This document shows, one piece after another, positions 29,312 through 38,351 of a stretch of 64,000 bases of DNA. Position numbers and translations under genes: made by a program. Below the pieces are notes generated by a model. That model searched no databases. It was not told the origin of the DNA and worked only from the letters and a program-made list of their open reading frames with translations. Every line of letters starts with the position of its first letter. The stretch's first letter is position 1. The stretch lies in contig NZ_AP023054.1 in NCBI RefSeq assembly GCF_019703835.1, positions 2,231,580 to 2,295,579 on the forward strand. The letters run 5' to 3'. This DNA is from Thaumasiovibrio subtropicus (GTDB taxonomy: Bacteria; Pseudomonadota; Gammaproteobacteria; Enterobacterales; Vibrionaceae).

Positions 29312-29516
29312 AAATTGAGTAGCACCAATACGACATGCTCGGGTTAAGGCAGGATGGCTGAAGTGAGCATTTGTAGGGTGCGCCCTGTACGGGCAGGCCG
29401 GATTATAACGACCTCGGTCACTAAATCAACAGAAAGTTAGGCAATCACGATAGCACCCCCTAACCTCGCGGCGAATACAAACGCGCTGATCCTCATCGCA
29501 ATACCCGCTTTCAGTC

Positions 29517-29549
29517 TATACTCAAGCAACATCAAGTAGCCCGAGTAAC
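29517..29549. repeat. Decayed copy of the 33-bp palindromic repeat
   Basis: It begins TATACTCAAGCAACATCAAG, but the right arm (CCGAGTAAC) no longer matches well. It lies in the intergenic region between the MATE gene and the FG-GAP gene. Confidence 0.5.
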
Positions 29550-29608
29550 GCTTTAATTACCAACAAACTCTGTTCAATCTACTTCAAGGGAGCATCGGAG
29601 TTATTAAC

Positions 29609-32600
29609 GTGGTGCGACGCAGCCAACATATCAAACGCATAATCCTCATCATCACTTTGAGTAGCATGGTGCTAGCTGCCTTACTGTACTGGCACTCAAC
29701 GTCAACGCCCAACTTATCATTGTCATCGCCATTTTCGCCCGCAAAAACTTACTCCCACCCAACTCCGGCCTCAATTAAAATTCAGCACCCACTGCCACCC
29801 ACCTTTGCTGATCGCACCTTGGCATTTGGACTTCATCATCGTCACAAGCAATCCTCAGGTGGGCTTCATGATCTGACTGAAACATTTGCAGGAGGCGCTT
29901 GTGTCTTCGATTTCGATCAGGATGGTTGGCAAGATTTATTTGTCATTGGCGGCAGCGGCGATACGCGTCCATTTGGCAAGGTGGCTTGGTGGCAAAGTGA
30001 GCAAGGCGATCGGCTCTATCGCAATCAGCAAGGCACCGCTTTTCAACTTACGCATGTCTTTAAACATGGCAATAGCATGGGGTGTGCTGTTGGCGATCTC
30101 GATAACAACGGTCGTGAAGAACTCATCGTTTCAACCATCGATTCTCTCTATCTCTATCACTTCGATGAGAGCAAAAAACCCACTGCCGTGGTATTGCCGC
30201 AATACGCCCCAAGATGGTTTAGTCATGTCTTGCTCACCGATCTCAATCACGATGGCTTGACCGACATTTACGCGCTCGGCTTTATTCGTTACCAGCGCGG
30301 TGCTAGGGCTTTTGAAGCCCGCACTGGATTAAAAGCGGCCCCCAACGAATACAATCCTGCTTTCTATGATGCTGAGCCTAATCTTTTGCTACTAAATCAA
30401 GGAGCGCTCACATTTCAACCATCGGAAAGGCTGTCGTTCGTTGAAGATAAAGCAGGCAGAGGGGTCATGGCGCTAAGCTGGGATGCCGACGGCAACGGAA
30501 GGCGGGATCTCTATATTGCTAACGCGGCGGGCAGCGCAAGCCCCTTACTTTTGCAAGACGTTCGCCCATTGGTCTTTACAGATAACACAACACAATTACT
30601 CCCAAGCCATCCGCAAGGCGCTTTTTCTGCCAGCCTGTTTCCTCAACGGCATTCCAGAGGGTGGCCTTCAACGCTGCAAGATACCGCGCTTTCAAACGCG
30701 CGTCCTCACAACTTGATACTCTCACATCCTCTTGGGTTACCGCCGTCATTCATGGCATCCACCAAACATGATACGCGCTACCAAAATCAGCAATGGAGTA
30801 GACATCTTGCAAAGCAGACACTGTTGCATTTGCAGCGCTGGGGCCATCTTGTTGCGGATTTTAATCATGATGGTCATCCAGATATCATGGTTCGCACAGG
30901 GGGGATCATCCCTGAGCCTGACGATCGCTATTCGCCCATACGCCAACCTGATCAACTGCAACTCGCGATCCATGGTCAGTTTCAGACATTGCCACTGAGT
31001 GACGCTATCACGGAACCCACCTTTGACGCTTCAGGCAGAAGTGGTGTTGTTGCAGACTTCGACAATGATGGTGATAGCGATCTCTTTCTCACTAACAACA
31101 ATAGTTCGGGCCAACTGCTCATTAACCACACCGAACAAGCCACCTATTGGATTGGCATCGATTTACTTCCTCTTTCAGGGGCTGCCGGGCTGGACATCGG
31201 CTTAGAGGTACATTTACAGTCTGGCGATATTTTAAGCCTTCACAGCAATAGTCGTATTCAGTTGCTCTCTTACGGCGACCGCCGTTTTTTGATCCCATCA
31301 CCGGAACCCATCGCACAAGTCACCGTTCACTGGCCGGATGGCAGTAAGCAAACACTTACTTCTCTTCCTCAACAAGGTTACGTGACATGGCGACAAGGGG
31401 AAGATGAACCGCAAACACTTTCTCACTCTGCACAGCACACGTTGGACGGTGAAACGTTGCCCTTTAAACCACATCACTATTTGGCCGGCTATCAAAGTGC
31501 ACGGCAATGGCTAGCACCCACCGCTCAGCACAACTCTACTCTCCCATTGGATAACCACACGATATCGCCGATCGCACGTTATCAAGAAGCGCTACTTAAA
31601 CGTTTAGCGCGCGATACCCCTTTTAGCCGAGGTTTCGCACAAGGATTAGCGCTATCACCTCGCCATATCCAAGCGGCCAGTTTGCTGCCCGCACTTTTCG
31701 CCAACAGCTCGACAGAGATCCAACATATGGCGCTCACTATTCTTCAACGTTGGGAGTTAGAAGAAACGCTGCCGCTTTTACGTGACGCGCTGCAAGCCGA
31801 CGATCTCGAGTTGCGTTGCCATGCCAACCGAGTAATGGCGTATTTCTTTCAACAAGAAGAAGCTCTGCCGCACCGTAAATGGTTACTGCTGCCAGATATG
31901 ATCGCGATGCTTGATCAAGATCCTCAACCTTGTCAGTTGACTAGCCTAGGACATAGCGAGCGCTATCGTGCACTTCATGCCCTCAGACGGTTTACTGATT
32001 CGAACGAAGTGGTAAATCACCCAAATCGAGACAGCCTCATCCTTGCGGCCATTCAAGGGCTTGGCTTGCTCAAACAGCGCGAAGCCATTAACGATCTTCA
32101 TCGACTACTCAGACAATATAGTGAACTATCCACACCGACTTTCAATGAGGCAAAACGCGCACTCGCGACAATAACCAGCCTATATCAGTTAGCAGACGCG
32201 CCTAACACGATGACAGATTGGCTTGACCAGCTGTCTGCCAAGCAGACCTTGGCATTGTTGAAAGCTTTTCAACACTACCCGCAAACCCAATTCACCATCA
32301 GCGTGTTTAGCCCTGCCATTCACAACCATCTTAATGTGTTGTCGGATTATCAACAACGGGATGCGCTCGTCTTAGCTTCGCAACTAACACTACTCTCTGA
32401 ACCTAGCAGCCCTGCGATGGAACAACGTCTTATTGAACAATGGCAGCAAGTTGAGCAATGGCAAAACAATGCAGAACGGCAGGCTGTTAGTAACGTCTCA
32501 CTGTCCAATACGCTGAATCATTTGCAACCTCATCGCGCGATAAACGATAGGCTTTATTGGCAACTTTTTGACTTACTTCCCTTGCCCAAGCAGCGGCATT

Positions 32601-33379
32601 TACTCCATACCCATCACGCTCAACCGATTGATCCAACACGCGCCCTGCAGTGGATAACCCAAAACCACCCGCTTCAATCGCACGTTTTTGCCCGATTTAA
32701 TCGCCACTATTACCCGACTCAACTCGTTCGAGCGATTCCGTCTACCGAGTTAGCCGCTCAAGCACTTTTCCCCCGCTGCCAACAGTTACCCTATTGGCCA
32801 GCTAGTTTGCAGCCTCAGCTAGATACACTCGCCATTAGCCGATTCAACCGCGCACCTCAAACCGCGCAGGGGCTACCCAGTGGCGTCAAAGAGGAAATCC
32901 TCTGTTTGTTTAGATTTACGCAACCCCGACCGACATGGCAGGCATGGTTAAATCACCATCCTCATCACCAAGCTCGAGCACTCGCTCAAATTGCCGCAAA
33001 TCCTCATCCTGCTGCGCAACGTTGGCTGCTCAATCATCTGCTGACGACCCTAAAGTCCCCCATCAATGAACAAGGTAGTGCCAACAACACGATACAAAAA
33101 ATAGATATTGCCCCGCTACTCAGTGCCTTATTACAACACCCACAACAAGCCCATCATGCACTCCTGACCCGAGGCTTGTCTCATCCCGATCAAGAGATTC
33201 AATTGGCAACCCTTAACGCTATCTTGACCACACGGCATGAACGCTATCATCAACATGCTTATCAGTGGCTTCGTAGACAGTCACAAAATGAAGACACTGA
33301 ACACCCCAACACATCGCACCATCACCAACTTTACCCAGCGATACTTCAAGCCTTCCCAGACCTGCTAACCTTTCATTAG
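29609..33379 (+). CDS. FG-GAP/ASPIC-UnbV and HEAT-repeat giant protein (CRTAC1-like)
   Basis: This 1256-residue protein starts with a membrane anchor or signal helix (residues 9-28). The next 500 residues contain FG-GAP/VCBS calcium-binding repeats of a beta-propeller (VFDFDQDGWQDLFVIGG, VGDLDNNGREELIVS, LTDLNHDGLTDIYALG, VADFNHDGHPDIMVR, VADFDNDGDSDLFLTNN). An ASPIC/UnbV domain follows at about 510-590 and ends in VTVHWPDGSKQTL. The remaining 650 residues are helical with HEAT-like repeats. It is probably exported and acts as a large scaffold. The start is the GTG at 29609, eight bases after CGGAG. The multiheme cytochrome gene follows within 16 bases, so the pair likely works together. The function is unknown. 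Confidence 0.82.
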   Translation: MVRRSQHIKRIILIITLSSMVLAALLYWHSTSTPNLSLSSPFSPAKTYSHPTPASIKIQHPLPPTFADRTLAFGLHHRHKQSSGGLHDLTETFAGGACVFDFDQDGWQDLFVIGGSGDTRPFGKVAWWQSEQGDRLYRNQQGTAFQLTHVFKHGNSMGCAVGDLDNNGREELIVSTIDSLYLYHFDESKKPTAVVLPQYAPRWFSHVLLTDLNHDGLTDIYALGFIRYQRGARAFEARTGLKAAPNEYNPAFYDAEPNLLLLNQGALTFQPSERLSFVEDKAGRGVMALSWDADGNGRRDLYIANAAGSASPLLLQDVRPLVFTDNTTQLLPSHPQGAFSASLFPQRHSRGWPSTLQDTALSNARPHNLILSHPLGLPPSFMASTKHDTRYQNQQWSRHLAKQTLLHLQRWGHLVADFNHDGHPDIMVRTGGIIPEPDDRYSPIRQPDQLQLAIHGQFQTLPLSDAITEPTFDASGRSGVVADFDNDGDSDLFLTNNNSSGQLLINHTEQATYWIGIDLLPLSGAAGLDIGLEVHLQSGDILSLHSNSRIQLLSYGDRRFLIPSPEPIAQVTVHWPDGSKQTLTSLPQQGYVTWRQGEDEPQTLSHSAQHTLDGETLPFKPHHYLAGYQSARQWLAPTAQHNSTLPLDNHTISPIARYQEALLKRLARDTPFSRGFAQGLALSPRHIQAASLLPALFANSSTEIQHMALTILQRWELEETLPLLRDALQADDLELRCHANRVMAYFFQQEEALPHRKWLLLPDMIAMLDQDPQPCQLTSLGHSERYRALHALRRFTDSNEVVNHPNRDSLILAAIQGLGLLKQREAINDLHRLLRQYSELSTPTFNEAKRALATITSLYQLADAPNTMTDWLDQLSAKQTLALLKAFQHYPQTQFTISVFSPAIHNHLNVLSDYQQRDALVLASQLTLLSEPSSPAMEQRLIEQWQQVEQWQNNAERQAVSNVSLSNTLNHLQPHRAINDRLYWQLFDLLPLPKQRHLLHTHHAQPIDPTRALQWITQNHPLQSHVFARFNRHYYPTQLVRAIPSTELAAQALFPRCQQLPYWPASLQPQLDTLAISRFNRAPQTAQGLPSGVKEEILCLFRFTQPRPTWQAWLNHHPHHQARALAQIAANPHPAAQRWLLNHLLTTLKSPINEQGSANNTIQKIDIAPLLSALLQHPQQAHHALLTRGLSHPDQEIQLATLNAILTTRHERYHQHAYQWLRRQSQNEDTEHPNTSHHHQLYPAILQAFPDLLTFH

Positions 33380-33394
33380 GACACAAGGAACTGA

Positions 33395-35377
33395 GTGTTT
33401 TTGAACATGTTGCCCCACTCCCTTATTCGCCGCATTTGTTACTTTTCGTTGCTGATACTGCTGTTCAGCGGCGCAGGCATTTGGTTCATCACCACCTATG
33501 CGCCCTCACCGTTTTATTTGGCCATTGCGCAGCTCTTCATGCTGCTTCACCTTGCAAGCGCAGCACTCTTCCTTCCGCTCTGCGGTGTCTACCTTTGGCA
33601 GCATATCGCCAAGAACACGGGGTTTCGTCACCGTACTCTTATGCTGACTGGCAACGTCGCGACGCTGGCACTGATCGCGCTAATGGCCAGTGGCGTGTAT
33701 CTCGCACTGCAAGGCCAAACAAGGGCAACACAATGGATTGTTACTTCACACCAAATCGCTGCACTCACCTTTTTCTCTGTCTGCTCTGTTCACGTAATCG
33801 CTTGGCAGCAACAACCTAAGTCTCAGGTTCACCTACCAAAGCGCGATACCGTGGTGTTTCTCTTACTGCTACTCGTTCCCCTTTTCGCAACATTGCGATT
33901 TTCCCCGGAGCCACTACCGATGCAGCCTTTGCCCAACGACTACAGTTATCAGTACAGCGAGAACCCCTTTTTTCCAGCCGCAACCACAACACCGGGTCAA
34001 CAATTGTTGCCCCACAACGCCATCGGTGATTCAGAGAACTGTGCGACGTGCCATCAAGACATCGCAATGCAGTGGCGAAGTTCTGCCCATCGCTTGGCGG
34101 CACAAGACCCGAGTTACGTTACCAACATCACGTTACTGCATTCACGAAAAGGCATTGAGGCAACGCGATATTGCGAAGGATGCCATGCGCCGATTGCTCT
34201 CCTAACAGGCTCACTTACACCTGGTGGCAATCATGGCGGCATTGCCAACACGCCAGCCAACAACGAAGGCGTCACTTGCTTGGCATGCCACAACATCGAG
34301 CGCGTTAATGATGTCAAAGGGAATGGTAGCTACCACGTAACCCCGCATATCCCCTACTTTTTTGATGCAAGCATTACCTCACTTAACCACCTACTGATTC
34401 GCACCCAGCCCCAACAACACAAGGCAAACTTCGCACGATCACCATTGGGCGAGCCTGCTCTGTGCGCCACGTGCCATGCACAATTTATGGATGAAGAGAT
34501 GAATCAGTGGGGCTGGGTAAAAATGCAGGATGAATACTCAGGATGGCTCGCCAGTCCCTATTCTGGCACGCACAATGCGCCTTTTAATGCTCAGCAGACC
34601 CGCTGCCAAGATTGCCATATGCCACTCGTTAAGGCGCAAGACCCAAGTGCCAATGATCAAGGCTTAGTGCGATCTCACCGATTCCTCGGCGCTAACACCA
34701 TGTTGCCTTTACTGTATGAAGATGAGGAACAGCTCGCCGAGACCATCGCCTTTCTCCAGCAAGATAAAATGCGTATTCACATTGAACCACCGCACCGCCA
34801 AGACGCGGTGACGTCCCAGCAAACCCTTTCTCATGACGTACGAGCCCAACATGATTTACCTCACTATGCCTACTTAAATGAGACGATCTCCATTGACGTG
34901 ATTGTCTCTAACATAGGTGTGGGGCATCAATTTCCCGGCGGAACAGCGGACATTAATCAAGCTTGGATAGCCATTACAGCGACCGACATGGTGGGCCACC
35001 CGCTTCTCACTTCTGGTCAACTGGATGAACAAGGGGTTGTCGACCCTGAAAGTTACTTTTATCACTCCAAGCCCATCAATCGCCATGGCGAGTTAGTTTG
35101 GCAACATGACTTGTTCAACATGACCGGACATACTGAAAAGAATGTTATCCCATCCGGAAAAAGTGACACTGCAACGTTTGAACTTACGATCCCATCAACA
35201 ACCATCGGCCCGGTCACTATCACCGCCACCCTGCGTTACCGCAAGTTCAACCAACGCTACGCCAAATGGAGCTTAGGCGCGCATTATCAACCCCTTCCCA
35301 TCGTCGACATGGCAACAACCAGCTTAGTGTTACCCATTCGAGAACGTAGCGAAGCAAACTCAGGGAAAGAACGATAG
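33395..35377 (+). CDS. Membrane-anchored pentaheme c-type cytochrome
   Basis: This 660-residue protein has four predicted membrane helices in residues 10-170, containing spaced His residues as in small cytochrome b-like anchors. The periplasmic domain follows with five CxxCH heme sites: CATCH, CEGCH, CLACH, CATCH and CQDCH. Their spacing recalls the cytochrome c554 / multiheme nitrite or hydroxylamine group. The last 170 residues form a beta-rich domain (VSNIGVGHQFPGGTADINQAW). It probably carries electrons between the quinone pool and a periplasmic partner. The GTG at 33395 follows AAGGAA. It is in an operon with the FG-GAP/ASPIC protein. Confidence 0.87.
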   Translation: MFLNMLPHSLIRRICYFSLLILLFSGAGIWFITTYAPSPFYLAIAQLFMLLHLASAALFLPLCGVYLWQHIAKNTGFRHRTLMLTGNVATLALIALMASGVYLALQGQTRATQWIVTSHQIAALTFFSVCSVHVIAWQQQPKSQVHLPKRDTVVFLLLLLVPLFATLRFSPEPLPMQPLPNDYSYQYSENPFFPAATTTPGQQLLPHNAIGDSENCATCHQDIAMQWRSSAHRLAAQDPSYVTNITLLHSRKGIEATRYCEGCHAPIALLTGSLTPGGNHGGIANTPANNEGVTCLACHNIERVNDVKGNGSYHVTPHIPYFFDASITSLNHLLIRTQPQQHKANFARSPLGEPALCATCHAQFMDEEMNQWGWVKMQDEYSGWLASPYSGTHNAPFNAQQTRCQDCHMPLVKAQDPSANDQGLVRSHRFLGANTMLPLLYEDEEQLAETIAFLQQDKMRIHIEPPHRQDAVTSQQTLSHDVRAQHDLPHYAYLNETISIDVIVSNIGVGHQFPGGTADINQAWIAITATDMVGHPLLTSGQLDEQGVVDPESYFYHSKPINRHGELVWQHDLFNMTGHTEKNVIPSGKSDTATFELTIPSTTIGPVTITATLRYRKFNQRYAKWSLGAHYQPLPIVDMATTSLVLPIRERSEANSGKER

Positions 35378-35450
35378 TAACTAGTTAGTCAGTGATTTAA
35401 TGCATCAATGCATAAACCAAAACGTCAAACACGCATTATCTTTCGGACAA

Positions 35451-35624
35451 ATTCTTAAACCACCTCAAGATGCCTGTTCAGCGAGAATTTGTAGGTTTGT
35501 CAGCAAAGCACTGCTTTGAAGCTATTTAAAAGGGGAAAGCCATACCTTTGCCTTGGCATCGTTACCTTGACTTCGATGCGCTAGTCCACTTCTGAGTCCT
35601 GCATCTTGGTATGGCTAGAGTATA
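35451..35624. repeat. MITE-like element, second long copy
   Basis: It shares internal sequence with the 18945 element (CACCTCAAGATGC, TGTTCAGCGAGAA, GTCAGCAAAGCACTGCT, CACTTCTGAGTCCTGCATCTT) but has different middle bases and worn ends. It carries no gene and fills most of the gap between the cytochrome and hydrolase genes. Confidence 0.65.
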
Positions 35625-35689
35625 TTGAGCACTAGGTAACTAAGCATTCTTCATCTACTTTGATAACAGCGTATATTCAAGGAAGATAG

Positions 35690-36286
35690 ATGATGAAAAC
35701 AACTGTGCTCTTACTGCCCGGCTATCTCAATTCTGGGCCTGATCACTGGCAAAGTTATCTTGAGCAACGTTTTAGCAATGTGAAACGTGTGCAGCAAAAA
35801 GATTGGCTCGTCCCGGACAGACAAGCTTGGGTACAAGCAATAACAGAAGCCGTGGCGCAAACCGAAGGAGACATCCTCCTTGTTGGCCATAGCTGCGGAT
35901 CCGTGGCGATTGCGCAGTGGGCCACCGACCCATTCTCCAATGCCTTGTCGCATAACGGCCGCATACGTGGATTACTACTCGTTGCACCCGCCGATGTGGA
36001 TGCCGATAATGCGCTGCCCCCCTTACGAGCACAACGCCCATTACCGCATTGCAAAATTCCATTTTCGACAGTCATGCTGTGTGGCGACAATGATGACTAC
36101 ACAGATTTCGAGCGTAGCCAGCTGTTTGCTAAAGAATGGGGATGCGAGTTAATCGTTATAGAAAATGGCGGCCACCTAAACGCGGACGCTGGCTTTGGCT
36201 ATTGGCCTCAGATAGAGACCTTTATTGAGGGCTTTACCGCGGACCCAATACTGATCCGATGTCGTTCTTTCGTTTCTGAAGATTAA
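35690..36286 (+). CDS. RBBP9/YdeN-type serine hydrolase
   Basis: This 198-residue alpha/beta hydrolase belongs to the RBBP9/YdeN family. It shows the N-terminal LLLPGYLNSGPDHWQSYLE, the nucleophile elbow LVGHSCGSVAIAQW (Ser), the acid in LCGDNDDYTDF and the His in ENGGHLNADAGFGYWP. The physiological substrate of this family is unknown. The start could be 35690 or the ATG at 35693, both after AAGGAAG. Confidence 0.88.
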   Translation: MMKTTVLLLPGYLNSGPDHWQSYLEQRFSNVKRVQQKDWLVPDRQAWVQAITEAVAQTEGDILLVGHSCGSVAIAQWATDPFSNALSHNGRIRGLLLVAPADVDADNALPPLRAQRPLPHCKIPFSTVMLCGDNDDYTDFERSQLFAKEWGCELIVIENGGHLNADAGFGYWPQIETFIEGFTADPILIRCRSFVSED

Positions 36287-36510
36287 AAAAAGCGAAGCAT
36301 CCTTGCTCCAAAACGAGCGTGAAGAGCCGTAAAATTCGACACGCTCAATACCCGATGACGGTAAGAGAATTAGGTTACTCAATTCAAGCCCGCTACCCAT
36401 TGCTGATGAATCGACTCGCTGAACAAGCATCTGACGTTAATTTGAGCACATCAGTAAAAATTGGACGTCCCTGTCCCTAGGCTTCCCCAGTGGAATAAGA
36501 AAGCTTAAGC

Positions 36511-36603
36511 CCAAGGTTTCTCTCGATACGTTATTGGGTCCATATCGAGAGTCATGCGGCACTCACGGCTAGGAAAATGAGTGCCACACTAGACCAACCT
36601 TGG
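36511..36603. other. Nested inverted repeats forming a three-way junction
   Basis: An outer pair CCAAGGTT (36511-36518) and AACCTTGG (36596-36603) encloses two perfect hairpins: CTCTCGATA/TATCGAGAG (36520-36551) and GGCACTCA/TGAGTGCC (36558-36585). All three stems are perfectly paired with few unpaired junction bases. It could be a structured RNA, a recombination site or a mobile-element end. I do not recognise it. Confidence 0.55.
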
Positions 36604-36619
36604 CAGGCCTATTGAATCT

Positions 36620-36967
36620 TTATGCCACGCGTAAGTTCGCTGGCAGTTGTGCGCCGGTCTTTGTCATCACCAGTTGAAAAACACTCAATCTTCTTGCTCG
36701 AAAAGCCCCTGCACTCACCAACAAGTAATAGCGCCACATTCGATAAAACGATTCGTTGTACTTATCTTTTATTGCTGGGTAATGACGTTTAAAGTTGTCG
36801 TACCAAGCGCACAAGGTTCGGTCGTGGCAAGGACCGAAGTGGTGCAAGTCCTCAACGCTAAAAATGCTCTCTGACGCATTTGAAATCTGCGATAGAGAAG
36901 GAATAACACCATTTGGAAAAATATATTTGTCAAACCATTCGTCTGTTTCATGTTTAGATTTCACCCC
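36620..36967 (-). pseudogene. cfa: C-terminal remnant of cyclopropane fatty acyl phospholipid synthase
   Basis: About 115 residues match the C-terminal end of CFA synthase: KYIFPNGVIPSLSQI, VEDLHHFGPCHDRTLCAWYD, FYRMWRYYLLVSAGAFRARR and the final FQLVMTK. The N-terminal two-thirds, including the S-adenosylmethionine-binding motifs, is missing. Upstream of residue SKHETDEW the reading frame stays open but no longer resembles the family. The open frame extends to 37015. The remnant is on the minus strand and cannot be active by itself. Confidence 0.8.
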
Positions 36968-37223
36968 CCTCACCAACGACACGCAGTCTAAAGTCTGGTA
37001 TCGCTCTAGAGTCAACGAGGTAGGTCCATCAATTTCATTTGATTAAGCGGAGATTCAGCCATCGTCACTCGGTCAATATTTGTTCACCATCACACTTTTG
37101 AACATTATTTAAACAGCACACCCAATGTATAAGTCATTGAACCAAAGAGTAATTGATGCATTTATCAGCAAAATATGACCCATTTACACCCCTCTGAATG
37201 TTAACAAAATGTTTTACACCTTC

Positions 37224-37258
37224 TGGTCTAGTGGTATTGTTTCCGTACCAGTAGACCA
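37224..37258. promoter_or_regulatory. Inverted-repeat operator before the sugar-acid operon
   Basis: TGGTCTAGTGGTA (37224-37236) and TACCAGTAGACCA (37246-37258) are inverted copies with one mismatch, separated by 9 bases. TGGT/ACCA half-sites are usual for FadR-subfamily GntR regulators, and two such regulators are encoded in this locus. It lies about 40 bases before the first gene. Confidence 0.65.
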
Positions 37259-37296
37259 AGTATCAACCAATATTTGCCTAGCTCAAAGGAAACAAA

Positions 37297-38331
37297 ATGA
37301 CAAAAGTAAAGCCGACTATTGCACTGACATTAGGTGACCCAGCGGGTATTGGTGCCGAACTGATTGCGAAGTTACTCAGCCAAGCGGGTATCACACAGCA
37401 AGCCAACATTGTGGTCATCGGCGATGAATGGCTGTGGAAGCAAGGACAAGACGTTGCCCAAGTAAACATTGAAACAGTCGAAATCAATGCCTTACAAGAT
37501 GCGCGTCAGTACGAGCATCAGGAGCAGATTCTTTTTGTCCCCATGAATACCGTCTCTCCTTTTGATGTCGACCTCGGCGTTGCTAACGCGGCAGGTGGAA
37601 AATCCGTGTTAGAAGTGCTTGATCACTGCCTAGACGCGGTAACCCAACACCACATTGATGCGATCTGTTTCGCCCCGCTGAATAAACACGCCATGATTCA
37701 ATCAGGCATGCCATTCGAAGACGAGTTGCACTACTTTGCCAATCGGCTTGGGGTTAAAGACTATTTCTGTGAATTCAATACATTAGGTGATTTATGGACG
37801 TCCCGCATCTCGTCACATGTGCCGTTAAAAGAGGTCGCGCAATATCTGAGCGAGTCACGTATTCAAGCGGCCAGCCAACTGATTTACAAAGCGCTACAGG
37901 CCAACGGATTCGACTCGCCACGCGTGGCGGTGGCGGCATTCAATCCTCACGGCGGCGACGGCGGCGTTTGCGGTCGCGAGGAGATTGACATCATTACGCC
38001 TGCTGTCGCAAAGCTCAATCAAAATGGCTATCCGGTTCAAGGACCTTTCCCAGCAGACACGATTTTCCTCAAGGCACGAGACGGTGAACTAGATGCCGTT
38101 GTCACCATGTATCACGACCAAGGACAGATCGCTATCAAGCTCATGGGGTTCGAAAAAGGCGTCACTGTGCAAGGCGGATTACCCGTCCCTATCACCACGC
38201 CAGCCCATGGCACCGCCTATGACATCGCAGGGAAAAACCAAGCCAATGTCAGTGCCACCGTTCAAGCTTTCAATATCGCTTGTCGTATGGGCATGAGCTA
38301 TCGCAAACAGTCTCACAAAAAATCGGCCTAA
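37297..38331 (+). CDS. PdxA/PdxA2 family NAD-dependent 4-phospho-acid dehydrogenase
   Basis: This 344-residue enzyme belongs to the PdxA family, which oxidises and decarboxylates 4-phosphohydroxy-threonine, or in PdxA2 members 4-phospho-threonate or -erythronate. Motifs present are [51 protein letters not shown] and [14 protein letters not shown] with its metal-binding His and Asp. The setting in a sugar-acid operon favours a PdxA2-type catabolic role rather than vitamin B6 synthesis. The usual DtnK/DenK-type acid sugar kinase is not encoded here, so the source of a phosphorylated substrate is unclear. It is the first gene behind the operator. Confidence 0.85.
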   Translation: MTKVKPTIALTLGDPAGIGAELIAKLLSQAGITQQANIVVIGDEWLWKQGQDVAQVNIETVEINALQDARQYEHQEQILFVPMNTVSPFDVDLGVANAAGGKSVLEVLDHCLDAVTQHHIDAICFAPLNKHAMIQSGMPFEDELHYFANRLGVKDYFCEFNTLGDLWTSRISSHVPLKEVAQYLSESRIQAASQLIYKALQANGFDSPRVAVAAFNPHGGDGGVCGREEIDIITPAVAKLNQNGYPVQGPFPADTIFLKARDGELDAVVTMYHDQGQIAIKLMGFEKGVTVQGGLPVPITTPAHGTAYDIAGKNQANVSATVQAFNIACRMGMSYRKQSHKKSA

Positions 38332-38351
38332 CCCTTTCAGGAGATTTACGG

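Larger units (their letters stand above)
36287..37296. other. Gene-poor, decayed interval
   Basis: This 1 kb stretch has no intact gene. It holds a 41-codon open frame (36355-36480) without a ribosome site, a nested inverted-repeat structure (36511-36603), a cfa remnant (36620-36967) and the promoter-operator region of the sugar-acid operon. It looks like a site of deletion and past mobile-element activity. Confidence 0.6.

Noticed and set aside
36355..36480. 41-codon open frame starting MTVRELGYSIQARYP
   Set aside because: It has no ribosome site, is short and lies in a decayed interval. It may be the tail of a lost gene but I cannot identify it, so I did not list it as a gene.
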